Source: Paragordius varius | Taxonomy: Eukaryota; Nematomorpha | Length of the DNA: 64,000 bases | Direction: 5' to 3' | Assembly (NCBI GenBank): GCA_964247055.1 | Contig: OZ176051.1 | Coordinates: forward strand, 14,818,001-14,882,000 | Shown: positions 36,343-51,300 of the stretch, piece by piece | How positions within the stretch are numbered: the first letter of the stretch is position 1 | Layout of the letters: every line of letters starts with the position of its first letter | Position numbers and translations under genes: made by a program | Notes under the pieces: model-generated | What the model saw: the letters and a program-made list of their open reading frames with translations, nothing else | Told to the model about the DNA's origin: nothing | Databases searched by the model: none

Positions 36343-39300
36343 GTGTATGTGTGTGTGCGTTACAGATATGTAGAACATGGACGAAACGCGCCTTACACTA
36401 TCATACGTGGTAAAAACAATGTTCTTTAAAATTTTTAACCGATAGAACCACCTTTTGCTTGATAGGAAGTACCAAGAATAAGAAATTTTATAATATGTGT
36501 TTGTCATGCATGAGATATTCGAAACTTATTACATTTTAGTATTTTTTTTTAAAAATATACGCGTAATGCCATACAATGACATTTTTTAGTTATAACATTG
36601 CTATTTTGGATATCGCTCCAGGCTAGTCATATTCTAAAAAGTAATGTGAAAACTTTTACTAATTAACCAGCTTATAAAAATAATTTTAGTAAAGAGTTGA
36701 CCGCATTTTTCTCCATAAAAGGAGTTTAAGTATGTATGTAAATTGTAAATTTTCTATTTTTTATAATCTTTTATGTGAAATTAGTGTATGACCTTAGCAA
36801 ATTATTTTCATAATGAGAAGATAAGTTAACTCTCATAAATTAGTTAAACCAAAATATACTATTTTTTATTATATCCCAACTTTGATTGAATAAAGGTTTT
36901 ACAGCATATCCGATTTCCCTTAGTGCCAGCAAGCTATGTAGTGAAAATTTTTCGAACGGAAAATATGATTAAAGATTCACTTGAATGTCGCGATTTGCTT
37001 GATGAGGCTAAAGATTATTATATTTTAAAAGAGTTTAACAAAAAAGATTGGGCACCAGAGATACCTAATCTAAAATTACAGAAACGGGCTGAAGAAAAAA
37101 CAGCAAAGGAGATTATATATGTCGGTACGTTTTGCGTATTACACGGATATATATATCATTGATAAAGATGACCTTATTACCATAAAATTTAAATTAGGAG
37201 GGCAAAAGGTAAACACTAAAAGTCAACTATATACTTTAATTAGGCAGCTCTTCTTTTATAAACCTTAATTTTGATTTGGTTGAAATGAAATATATTATTC
37301 AAATTATTAAAGTGTAGATTTATCAGGGCTAACAAAGTATATTTGTCTTTAATTTTTACCTTATTACTTAATAAATGTAATTTTCTCTAAGACACTTTTG
37401 ATTTTCTAAGACTTAGCACTGAATTCTTTGATGCAGAAGACATTGACAACACAAGATGTGATCATTTAAATTTTAAATATTTTTCTTTGCTGATGCATCA
37501 ACACTTGATCGATTATAAGGTAATGAAAAGGCCTAGTAGGTCAAATAAGACTCGTTTAAACCTCCAATAAAAATGGAATTTTACGGACAAAACGTAAAAA
37601 TATAAAGACAATTTTTTTCTAAACTTTATAAATGTTAATTTTTTAAATTTAATCAATTTTTAAGATTTCTAGTATGAAGCAGAGATGCGGTAACTCAATC
37701 AATCACATATTTTACAATTGTAATTAAAATATTTATATTGAAAATTAAGTTTTCAAAATTTGGTTGTATTTTAAAAAAAACTTTGTATTCATACGTTTTG
37801 TCGGTAAAAATCTAATTTTTATTTTAAGAAAATTCGCCTGGCCATGGTTGACAGTGATAATGGAAAAATTGTGTGCAGTTTCCGGGTTTGAATTCCGCAC
37901 AATACACACTCACAGTCTAAAAGTTATTCGGCGCTTTACTACATCATCACACCTTCGCTAATTTTTAATGTGATTGTGCATAATTTTAATGTTAAGTGTT
38001 ATTTTAAATAATGAATTGGGTGTTGTTCCTTATTCATTAAACTTAAATTACCATGAATGACCGCATCGATAAGGGCTAAACCATAATTTAATCTATTTTT
38101 ATTATACAGTAAAAATTGGAATTATACAGACAAAAGGTACCAATATAAAGACAAATATTTTTATCTAAAATTCAACCATACTTTCTAAATCGTGTTTTTT
38201 TTGATAACTGATTGCTTTAAACTGCAAATTATAATGTAATATCTATATTGGTAACACTATTAATTATATATTCGATTGTTATTTAATACTTTATATTAAA
38301 AAAAATTCAAGTTTTAAAAAGTATGGTTGTCTTTTTAAAAAAATATTTGCCTTTATATTGTTACGTGTTATCCGTATAATTTCAATTTTTACTGTATTTA
38401 CTTAAAGCCGGCGGCTCTATGAAAAACGAAATCCTTTCTAGTGTAGAAAAATTCGATGGTTTTTCTTGGTCACTTTGCTCTTCAATGAATACTCCCCGTG
38501 CGTGCTTGGGGACTCAAATTTTAAATGGTAATTTATACGCCATGGGTGGATATAACAATGGATATCTTTCCAGTGTGGAAAGGTTTATATTTTCTTCCTT
38601 AAATATACTTAAATATATGTTTATATACGCCATCTATTAAATATATATGTAATAACGTATGAATAACGTACTTAGTTTTAACATAAAATACTTAAACCAA
38701 ACAAAAATTACACAAATCAGTAAAAGTTAAGAAAATCTAGTGATTTGAAATATCTTCATGAGACGTATTTTCTATAATTAACAGAACGTAGGCGATGACC
38801 TAATAGCATAAATTTTTTATCTATTGTTGATCTTTAAGAAAGTATGATATAATATAATTTTCAAAAAAAGCGGATAACTAAAATTGGAATATGATAATAT
38901 AATTTATAAAAGATAGTAATTTATAAAAATGCGTTCATTAAAATCATTTATTTAATCATTTTGTTATAGTGTTACACAAAGATTTTTCTGAATCAAGTAT
39001 GGAATCACTAAATTTTAACATAATGTTATTACCATTCCAGATTTATTAATATAAATTTTAAATGACATTACAATTTTATTTGCAAACCTTATAATATTCC
39101 AATTATTCAAACCACAGATCCAGTGTTCCTCTTACTCATAGCTACTCTTAGCCCTTAATGATTGCGTTATCCCTTCTATTTTCGATTTTAAGTCTTTTTT
39201 ATTCTTACTTTTTTCTATTTCTGTGCTTTACCCATCCAGATTATCCTGATATAGCATGCCCTCTGTTACGTTTTTATTGATACTAATTGGATTAATTGAA

Positions 39301-42300
39301 ACATATGCATTGATTATCGTTGGGAAATCTTGTTTTTATCCTTTGAGACTCCTATTGGCCTTAGCATGCTTACAACGTGACGATTTCATTATTTACTGTA
39401 TGCAAGACTTTATCATTCGGGTTTTACCTTTTATTGGACTCTGGTTGACACACTATCTGTATACATCTTCGTTTGAATTGAATATTTGGTTAGATAGTAT
39501 TAATGTTGTGATGTTCCTAGAACTCATGAAAAGCGGTGTATTGATTTATTTTGGATTTCTTGGGTGGCACTATGCTTGGCACAACGAAAACTTCCATAAA
39601 ACTCAATTGCTTCTGTTTCATGGGTAACTTAGAGCCTATTAATTTGTAATGTGCTAAAAAACCCCTAAATAACACGTTCTATTATCCTAAACTCCAAGGA
39701 TAGTAGGGAGCATTAGTGACATGTTTTATTTAATATAAACTGTTGTGAAGTAACCTATCGATAACTCTCATGCATGGAAGCCCTAACTTTACACCCCAAA
39801 TGTCTAACTAAAGCAATATGTTCTAAATTAACATTTTTATTAGTTCTATTGCTCTAGACTAGATTTTGGATTTATATTGACAAGTAAAATATCATAACTA
39901 CAACATCATAATAATGCTAAAACCTGATTTATTTAGACTCTTCCATAATGTCAGATATGACCTGGAAGTAATAAGAAGATCGCTCAACATGAATAAACTC
40001 TTACAAATTATTTGTACTCAATAGTGCGGATGTTTTTTCATTATGGTCCAAAGTCACCTATTACGACTTATCTTGCAGCTTAATATCTTTTATGCTCTAC
40101 ATTTAATTTATCAATGGCCAAAAATTTGAGATCGTCCTCATTGCCTTCCCCTCAACATACTCGCTGACTTGTCCGTCCATAAGACTTAACCAATCTGCTG
40201 TAGAATTAAACTATAATTATAGAACAGTGCACACAAAAATATTGGATATACAGGAAAAATTGAAATTATACGGACAAAACGTAAAAATATAAAAACACAT
40301 ATTTTTATTTAAAAGACAACCATACTTGTTAAAATTTTAATCTTTCATATTAAAGCTTTTTAGTTACAATTGTAAAATATAGTATTTATTGTATTAGTAA
40401 TATATATTTTTATTTCACACTTCACCATTTTAAACAATAAGTTATATTAAAAAATTATTATTTGAAAAGTTAACTGTTTTTTAGAAAAAATATTTTTCTT
40501 TGTATTTTTACTTTTACGTTTTGTCCGTATACTTTCAATTTTTAATGTAATATAACAGAGCTATGTTATTGATGCCAGGTTGCAATTAAAAATTCTAATT
40601 ATAGTTATATCGATGGTATCAATTAAATATAAATTATTAACCAACTTACACTATAGTAATAATCAATACACCATACTTTGGCACTTATATAATGGATATG
40701 ATGAAAATATTTTCATGTCTCTCAGTGTACATATAAAATATCTATATATCATTTGCATGTTCACAATAGACAATATATACCATGAAAATATTAATATATA
40801 ACCTTTTTACACATTACACATATAATATCACCTCTGCAGTTCTGCTGGGTACCTACGCTTTAGCTCTTTTCCTTAATTCGTTCCTTGCGCTGCAAACGGT
40901 TTTTTCAAGCGGCTACTGACTTCTTATGGTTGGGCACAGGGTATTTAGGCGTTTGGCTGGGATGTGTCAATATGGGGTATTACAATCGGATCGTTGGGCT
41001 TTACTAATCGGCGTGTTACCTTATTGATTTACCCACATGCTTCACTTCATATGAAAACATATTATTTCATTTGTGTATTGTTCCTTGACGCCTTTAATGG
41101 CACAAATCATTTTTATATACCAGGGGATAGTCATAAGTTTTTACCGTTTTTTGGTAAAATGCAAATTTGAAAGGAAATCGATTATTATTTTATTCAAAAT
41201 ATCATTTATCAACTTCCCATATTTTGCCCATGCCTCGGGTAATAAATGAATGCCATGCCAGAATATTGATTCTCTTTTGAGGCAAATGATTCGTCAAGGC
41301 ATTTTCCAATATTTTTGAAGTCTTGGGGGCGAGCTTGCCATCAAAGGTAATAGTCAGATGGCGCTAGGTCAGGATAGTTTAGCGGATGAATTATTTTTTT
41401 CATTGGTTTTGTTGTGTGAGACGGAGCATTGTCATGACTTATTAATTTTCCAATTGGTTTTTAATTTTAAGGGTTTTAATTCGTCATGTGACCAATCATT
41501 TGTTGTTATGTTTTGTCATTTTTGGTATGTATTATTTCCCGTCTATTTTTATATTTCGAAACGGAAAAATCTAAAAAATTTTAACCTCATTGCTATCTAA
41601 CATTATATGCCTCTAATGGATACGAGATAGCGCATCTGCTAAATTATATCAATACTAAGGATATATTTTATGTTAACTCTTTATATAATCAACTACTTGA
41701 TGATGATGATTTACCAAACGTATTATTATTTGTTTGAATTTGGAGCTTATTAATTGCCTTAAATTGTATGTACAAATATATTTTAATAAAAAAAACCAAT
41801 CTTTTATTCTGTTATATGCATTTACAATTCAAATTCACCCTTGAATAATTAACATTCGCCCTCAAATAAATTATATGTTTTTTAAGATTAAGAATTACTT
41901 TTATTTATATATATTTAAAAAATAAACTTTTGTATTAAATTAAAATTATACTGAAAAAAGTTATTCTATGCCATGAAGATATATTTTATATAAATAATGA
42001 GTTATATTAGCTCCTCGAAAACACATATTTATTTTTCAAGGGTGAATTTGAATTTTTCAAGGGGGTGAATTTGAATTGTAAATGGTATATATTATATGCG
42101 TTTAGGTATTATCCCGAAACGGATACATGGTATTGTGATGTAGCTCCTATGCAAAGAGAAAGAGCAAGTTTTGCCGTTGCGCTTGATCCAGTTAGCAAAG
42201 ATATTTACGTTATAGGAGGACATAACTCTGAAGTTCTTGCTAGTGTAGAGCGGTAAGGTTTTGTCTATTTTTTTAAACTTACTTCTATCATTTTCACCGT

Positions 42301-45300
42301 CTAAGTAATTTATCTAAATAATTAGCCACATAAATTAAATATTCAAAAGATAATTATTGTAAAAAGATGTTAATATTATATCCCTTTTAAGTTAATTTAT
42401 TAACTTTGTTTTCGCCTATAGTTTATAAATTTTTTACTTAAATTGGTTTTGTCTCTATAGCTATAAAAAGGTCTTTTTAATATTAGAAGTTTTGTAAAAA
42501 GATTTATATATGTTAAACCTAAAAAAAATAAATGATATACAATAAATATTGAAATTATAAAGACAAATATTTTTTAAAAGACAACCACTATTTTGACCCT
42601 AATTCTCCCAATATAAACTTCATTTATAATTGCAAAAAACATAATAATTTCGATTTTTATTGGGAATGGTATTTTTATTATACACTCATAATATAATTTA
42701 TAAAAATTAAAAAAAATTCATTAATATATGAATTATAATGGGTTTTCTCTTTACCTGTAAAGTCAAACACCATTTTTAATTATTAAAATATTTTGGAATA
42801 AGGCTATGATATATATATTAGTCGCTTTTTGCTGAATTCGGAAAAATTTTTCAGTGATGTGTGATTCTCATGTTCCAAAGCTATGTGTCTTTTCTGCATT
42901 AAAATATTTAAAACACTTCTATATTTTATATTTACTCTAACTTGAAAAACCAACGGGCGGCGGCATTTAAAAAATATATGTTTATTTATTTATAAAAAAA
43001 TACAAAAAGACAAAATAATTAATATTGATTTTGGCAATTTTCGGTGGTGCGTTGCGATAATTTGTAAAAACTTATATACATATTTTGAATTATTAATGAT
43101 ACTAAGATTTCATAACTAAGTAATGCAATTTTTCATTTATATTTGGTAGAATTGTGGGACAAGATATTTTGGTTCGCATAGGGACACCCCTGTTTTTTAT
43201 CAACAAATAGCTATCTTCTTACCTTTACAAACTGCTTTTAATTTTATTACCAATGAACGAGATTGTATTTTACAAGAAAAATGCGAATTTTTCTATCCAA
43301 AACAATTGGTTTGAGCAAACAAACATTACTTATAATTAATTTTTGTTATATTAGTTATTCAGAAAAAGACAATGCTTGGGAAACTTGCATTTCATTATTG
43401 CAACCACGTTTCGGACATTGTGCTATTTTTTTCAAAAATTTTTTATATGTCTTGGGAGGGGAAAATGATGAATGTGAGATACTCAAATCAGGTAAAAATA
43501 TATCTTGCAAGTTAATATTTATATAAACGTTATTATATCCCAATAGTATACATTCAACTCAGAGTTATGAATTATTGATATGAGTGTTTTTACTAGAGTA
43601 TTGAAAATTTTTTAGCCTATATTCCAGAGGTTTTAACTAATTAAAATCAAACTCTGGTAATAATATATACAGTGGAAAGTGTTTAATCCGCTATTTAAAA
43701 CAACTCGTCAAAAAATTCATCATACATATGGAATTGTTATTTAATATAATATTTCAGAAATCATTTAAAACCATATAAATGATATTCACTAATTCTAAAA
43801 TTGGAGGAAATACTGTTTATATATAGTTATGATTAGTAACAGATTGATTTTACAGTAAAAACTGAAATTATACTGACAAAACGTAAAAATATAGAGACAA
43901 TTATTTTTTTCTATAAGACAACCATCCTTTTGAAATCTAAATTTTTCCGATCTAAATTATTTATTTACAATTATAAAATATATAATTGATTGTCTTATTT
44001 TAATAAGTACAATTGTTTTTTTAAAAAAATTTGTCTTTATATTTTTACGTTTTGTCCGTATAATTTCAATTTTTACTGTATATATTTAATATTAGGCGTT
44101 GGCGATATAAAATTTATAACGTTAATATATTTGGATTTTTATTCGTCCAAATTTAGACATTTAAATAAATTTCTATTTTAAAAAATTCCCTTAATCTAAA
44201 TTAAAGACGTTTATAAACTAATATTACGTTTTGTTAGTTTTTGATAAACCATTTACACCCAAATTCACCCCTGAATACTTCTATACACCCTAAAATTAAA
44301 TCATGTTTGTAAATAAAATACCTTATTTAAGGATAGTTCAATCATTGAGTTTAAAATTATCAAAATACAGTGATATGAATAATACATAAAATTAATTATA
44401 TTAAATTGAGTTAAAGACTGCTTTGTAGTTGTACAGGTGTATTATATATTTTTAATTGGATAATTGGCAACTAAATTAAAATTACAAATTAACAACTGTT
44501 TTGGCGGACAACTCCATCTTTAAAGTAAATATTAAACATTTCTAATTATATAAGCCCCGTCCTGGCTAATGGAAATAAGGAGATATGATAATCGGCTTAA
44601 TCTAAATACAATCGGTTGCCCTCTCCGGGCCTTAAGTTCTCTGTTTTCTCTTTCACCACCTATAATTGGTCTTAAATCTTAAAATAATCAGTATATAGAT
44701 ACAAACTTCTAACTGGCGGTGTTTGCCCGTGCTCATTATGTGTGGCTGATGAGTCCACAACAAGGACGAAATGCGTTTCACACTATGACACGTGGTAAAC
44801 ACTGTCCCCTTTAAATTTACGTTTCATAAAGCCACTTATTGCTTGATAAAAGGTACTATAACTTCTAATTGCAAAGGTAGGCTAAGAAAAATCTCCATAA
44901 AATGTTTATGTCAATGAAGTTCATATAAATTATCATATATGGTTAATCAATTTGAGGCTCTCAAAAACAATTAAAGTTATCCTCCCCCTATAGTAAAGCC
45001 ATCTGGGGGCTTTCATTTGTGTTGTGGATATCTTGATGTAAGTGTGGTTATACGCGGTGTGGGTATTTGAGATGCTATCATGTGTGGGCATGTCTCGTCG
45101 TTGCTTGTTTGTCATTGTTTGCGACTTCATGATCCTGTTGGCTAAATGTATTTTCTTAAGAAAATGTATTACATATTCGCACGGTTGTTCTCGGAACTTC
45201 CATTCTTTGTTTTAGTTGATCAGCGTGTTTTCTGAGAACTTTGTCGGTCGTCCTTTACCATATATCACAATGGATTCCTCATCCCTATATTATCAATCGA

Positions 45301-48300
45301 AGTAAATTAGCCAATTCAAACGGTAATCGTTGGTAACCAAAGAAGTCTTTGTGTGGCGTTATTGTTAATAGTTGTTCTGAAGCCTGTTTATTGTGATTTT
45401 AGGTAACAATCTTCCATTTCTAGTGTGTGAAAACAATACCTTGAGATGGCTTTGCGGTTAACTCATCAAAGCTGGAATGACATGGGTTTGGGTAATTGAG
45501 GATTGAGGCTTCGAAAACCCGCACATATCCGTATTTGACCATTTGGTAGTAAATTTACTGTTCGTCTCAAGAGATTCCTTACATATTTGGATCGATTTTT
45601 TAAGGATTCCTAGATTCATTAATCTCTTAACCTCCTTTTTCACACGTTTAGTCTATTTTAAATACTTCCATATTCTTCAAACACCCTAACCCGTCCGAGA
45701 ACAACCTATTATTTTTGATTAAATATTGATTTATTAATTATTTAATTAATTATTACATGATTTGGCAAAATCAAATTATATGCACGAATCCAAGGGACAC
45801 TAAAAATTAATGGTCAGAATCAAATGGTTACAACGTGATCTAACTCTGTTTTACCGATAGTTGGAATCGTAGATGTTGACAATATCTGTGCCACTTCTGG
45901 TTTTGGCCGTCCTATTGTGTTGCTATGCCTGAATCTGTTTTTGTTACTAGAGGTATGACAGTACTTGGCATGATTGGACTTATTACACTTGTAACAACGT
46001 TGTTGATTTGCATCACATCTGTCGATCGGTTGTCGCTTTCTTTGCTGTCAACTATCATCTCTTGTTGGATCTTGCACACTCTTGGTTCAATCAAATCGAG
46101 GGATCGTGCCATGTCTACTATCATCTGTGTAATGTCATTGATTCACTATCATTTTGACCTGTGGGAAATCGAATATGTAACTCTATTTCATGGATTGGCA
46201 TATTTATTCCTACTAAGTACACACCTCTTAATACGTATGCTACGTTGCTTTTAAACACACAACCGTCAGCGATCACTTTTAGCCTGTATACATAGCTTAT
46301 AATAAATCGCCTTCATTTGTCGTTTAAAAAAATTCCTTTTTGCTCAACCATACAGATTTATTAGGGGCAAAGATTTGATAAATTTCCTTTCATTCCCTGA
46401 GTCCTGCATACACACGGAATAATTTAATATTCGTTTGCGATGTTTTTAGCGATTAAGGTTTCACTTGCTTTAAGTATTGTTTGATATTAATATTTCTATC
46501 GTATTTGTTTTTTTAGTGATTCTGGAAATTTAATTTTCCATCTCGGATTTCCGCATTCGTCACGCCACCAATTATATGATTAATATAAATTTGTTAGATT
46601 AAATTGAGTTAAAATTATAACTGACTGCTTTGTGGTTGTACAGGTGCATTTTTATATATTTTAATCAATACTTGGCAATTAACTAAATTAAAATGTTATT
46701 TCTAATATTATACAGCGTCAATGAAGTTCTATAATTTTTTATTTAATTAATAAATCAAATTAATACTCTTTTAAACAATTAACACACAGGAAAAAAGATA
46801 AAATATGCCCTAAATAAAACACGAATTAAAGTCTAATTATCCCAAAAACATAATTTATTTTTGGGTGAGTTTGAAATGCTAAAAGCTTAATATTATTCCA
46901 GTGTGAATTGAGCTAAAGTAAATATGTCAACGGTGAATTTGAGGTGAAAATGGTATAAATTTTTTGTGTTTAATAGTCGAAATTATCACTGACAATAAAT
47001 GGGCTTATAATTCTAATATGCAAAAAAGGCGTAAACATTTTGGCGTCGTTATTGGTGGAGATTATCTATATGCTCTAGGAGGTTCAGAAGAAGATTTCAG
47101 CTCTATTGAAAGGTATTTTTACAAATTTAAAAAAAACATTTATCCATGAAATACTATTCATAAAATTAATCATTTTAAATTGTTTATTAATACTATCTTA
47201 AGTATATAAAACAGGGGTGTTTTACACAAATGGCTTTCCAGACCACATTTTAAACTCAAAAAAACGGTGGGCCGCATTCGAAATAAATATATTGGCATTC
47301 ATATATGATTTATTGGATATCAAATATAAGACTGAAAAATGCAAACAAATATAACATTTTTTTAGTTCTTGTCAAACGGATAGACATAATTAGAAAAATT
47401 TTACTACGATTTATTTTTATAAAATTATGTATATTCAGATATTTCGTGGGGCGCACATAAATTCTCGGTATAAACGGGTTTATTACACAGTGCGCACAAA
47501 AAAATAAACGAATATGAGTTTTATCTAGAATAATAAGAAATCCCTTGGAAAAAGAGACCCCAAAAATTTTGGGGCAAAAATGCGCCCCAAAATGGAAATC
47601 TTCCATTTTTTTCATTTTTGACTAGAAATAGATTTTGGTCCATATTTTTTAATCTTAGTGAGCAAACGCGATACTTTTATATATTATATAAAACCTAATA
47701 TATTCTTAAGAAAAATACACAAAATTATTTTAAAGTATCAATAAATTTTTTTAATTCCACAAAAATAGAAATTCGTAAATTTAGCATTGTCGAATTATGT
47801 TTAAAAAAACATCATATTGTTATTATTATTTAAGTTTATGACTTATATTTAACATACCAAAAAGTTGGTATGTCTAATAAAGGCTATGTATCTTTTTAAG
47901 TCCCTCAAGTATTTTTTGGAATATTTTCGTTATTTTTATTTCCTCACATGCTTCTCATTGTTTCATAACAACACAAAGCCGCAATTTTCACATACGAGAA
48001 GTTTTTGACACTATCTTAAGACCGGAACGTTTTTATTTTAAAATTTTGTAAAAACTTAAATATATATATTCTTGGATGTGAAAAAAACTAAAAATTCTAT
48101 TGAATAAAAATCAAATCCATTTATTTTAAGTTTTTCAATATATATAATCGTAATAAATCATGTTTTGGACTTTTGTTTGATTTACAATTTGAGCAATAGA
48201 GTTTTTGGAAGTAGATTATTTAAAAATGTCAGAATTTTGATTCAAGGATTATTCTATTTTGTAACTAAAATTATAAGAAGAAAATATACGTGAAACTCAA

Positions 48301-51300
48301 TCTACCATTAATATTATTCTTTACAAATAAAATCCTTAATAAGCTAAATATAGTGTATAGGAGGTTTGATTAGCAAATAAAGCTATTTATATTTCCGATG
48401 CTACATATTAAAAGGGCTTAAATTAAATTTATTACTAGAGATTAAATAGTATATAAACATTTATCCAAAGTAATGTAATGAGAATTTCATAATCGGGGTT
48501 TTGCTGGTTTTTTCTGTATTCGCATTTGAAAATTGTGGCTTTATGTTGTTATGAAACAATGAGAAGCATGTGATATAAAAATAACGAAAATATTCCAAAA
48601 AATACAAATTTTTTGAGGAATTTAAAAAGATACATAGCCTTTATTAGACATACCAACTTTTTGGTATTAATATAAGTCATAAACTTAAATAATAATAACA
48701 ATATGAAGTTGTTACTAATAATTTTTTTAAACATATTTCGACAATGCATAAAATTTACGAATTTCTCTTTTTGTGAAATTAAAATAATTATTGATACTTT
48801 AAAATTATTTAATGTATTTTTCTTAATATATTAGGTTTTATATAATATATAAAAGTTTTATTGAGTTTGCTCACTAAGTTTAAAAAATATGGACCACAAT
48901 CTTTTTCTAGTCAAAAATGAAAAAAATGGAAGATTTCCATTTTGGGGCGCATTTTTGCCCCTAAATATTTGGAGTCTCATTAGGGATTTCTTATTATTCT
49001 AGATAAAACTCATATTCGTTTATTTTTTATCCCCCTTTTTTGCGCACATTTTTACTCTCATTTACAAACATCTTAACAGAGATATTTGACTAAGTATGCT
49101 GATTACTAAAAAGCGATATAAAATATAAACTTTGCTTAATAGTCCAAAAACTCACATGATGTTTCAATAAAAATGAATTTGTAAAATTTTATTTTTAAAA
49201 TCGTAGATGCCATAGATTATGTAACAGACATATGTATAAGTAATAATATATTATTATATTTTTAGGTTTGACTCATTTTCATTAACTTGGACAATGTATA
49301 ATTCTCGCTTGCCCAAATATATTGGAGTATTTCTTTATTAATATATAAATATTATTTATCAAAAAATTTGGTCATGTTGGTATTTATTTTTGTGTCCTTC
49401 TAACCTAAATAAATGAATTATTATTAACTGTAAAAAATATGAAACCAAACTGTTTATACTCATCGTTTTATGTTGCAAAATATTAAATATATGAATTGTT
49501 AATGAACTTAAATATAAATTTAATTACAGTAAAAACTGAAAATATACGGACAAAACGTAAAAATATAAAGACAAATATTTTATTTCAAAATACAACCATA
49601 TTTTTTTAAACCTTAATTTTTGATATATAATAAATTTAATTACAATCGTAAAATACATAATTGATTGTGCTACTAATTTACATTGCTATTTTATATTTTA
49701 CAGTCTAAAATAATCAATTATAATTAAAAAAAATCAAGATTAAAAAGGTACGGTTGTCTTTTAGAAATTTTGCCTTTATATTTTAACATTTTGTCCGTAT
49801 GATTTTAATTTTTACTGTATGTATTTTTTGTAAGATTAAAAGTTTCGTTGTTTAAAAAGTGTTTACGTATCACAAAATTTTTATTTTATAATTACCTTAG
49901 TATGTAAAACAATTTAATAATAAGGTTAAAGGCTGATATCTAAAATACAAAAAAAGGTATTCTTTCTTATCCGTTAAAATCTTAAATTAATCCTAAATAA
50001 TTTTGATTTTAAATGAATCTTTTAAAAAATAAACCCAAAAATGTTTAAATTGCATGATAGAAAATATAATATATGCGCAGTTATGACATCAAAAAAACTT
50101 AAAAAAGAAAAATTTAAATGTTAAAATTTTGTTCAATCGTATTTTATGGTATTTTGAGCAGAGTGGAATCCGTATTGATTTATTTAAATAAAATATTATA
50201 AAAAATAATATTTCTATATAATTTAGTTCTGAACATTATCATCACCTAAGAAATTAATATAAAATTGTTTGTCTGCTATTTTAAAAAGATTTTGGGGGGA
50301 AAACACATCGTATATATATCTAATAAATTTTTTAATCGTAAACGTAAAGACAAATATTTTTTTCTAAAAGACAACCATACTTTTTTAATCTTGATTAATT
50401 TAAATTTAACTCATTGTTTCCTATTTCCAAAGTATAAAATAGATATAAAGTTAAGAGCTTTTGATAGTTAAAAACACCTTCTCACACTTACTGATTATTA
50501 TTACCATTAAGCCGTAAGAATAAAAAATTGTTATTCTTTAAATTATTTATAGAATCAGTTTGTATTATTCAATAAATACAGTAAAAATTGAAATTATACG
50601 GATAAAACGGAAAAATATAGAGACAAAATTTTTATTTAAAAAGATAACCGTATACCTTTTAATTTCAATCTATCCTGTTAAAAGCATTTAATAACTATCG
50701 TAATATGTCATTGATTGTGTTACTAATATATATTTTATTTTACACTTTGCAGTTTAAAACAATGACTTATATTTACAATAAAAACTGAAATTATACGGAC
50801 AAAACGTAAAAATATAAACACAAATCTTTTTTCTAAAAGACAACCATACTTTTTAATTTTAAATTTATTTCAATATAAATCATTTTAAATGGCAAAGTAA
50901 TATAGAGATATATAATACTAACACAATTAATTATTTATTTTACTGTAACTAAATAACTTTTATGAGAAAATTAAGGTTTTGAAAAGTATGGTTGTCTTTT
51001 AGAAAAAAATATTTGTCCATATATTTTTACGTTTTGTCCGTATAATTAAAATTTTTACTGTAAAATAATTAAGGTTTAAAATAGTATGGTTGCCTTTTGA
51101 AAAAAAAATTGTCTTTATATTTTTATATTTTGTCCGTATGATTTCAATTTTTATTGTACAATAATTATTATATTCCGTTCCCAGTCTATATATACATTAA
51201 TCATATTTAATTTCAAATTGTTATATCTATTTTTGTATAATAGATTAATGTTGTTTGGATGGAAAAAAGTTTTTACGTAAAAGGGAATGTTAAGGACATA

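Larger units (their letters stand above)
44385..46785 (-). mobile_element. Fossil LTR retrotransposon (Ty3/gypsy-like), broken
   Basis: Two direct repeats of about 200 bp: 46573-46785 (5' LTR on the - strand) and 44385-44985 (3' LTR, enlarged by an insertion). TGGTGGCGTGACG beside the 5' LTR fits a primer-binding site; TATAGGGGGAGG beside the 3' LTR fits a polypurine tract. Gag zinc-knuckle-like and pol-start-like remnants occur between. Broken and much too short to be whole; clearly diverged LTRs suggest it is old. Confidence 0.7.
44249..46955. mobile_element. Family C element C3, split by a fossil LTR element
   Basis: Left piece 44249-44384 (CCATTTACACCCAAATTCAC), right piece 46790-46955 (TTTTTGGGTGAGTTTGAAAT, then GTGAATTTGAGGTGAAAATG). 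Together they make one family C unit. Confidence 0.7.

Noticed and set aside
36271-36507. 78-codon - strand ORF across the microsatellite
   Set aside because: Made of TATATA/TGTGTG translation, not a gene.
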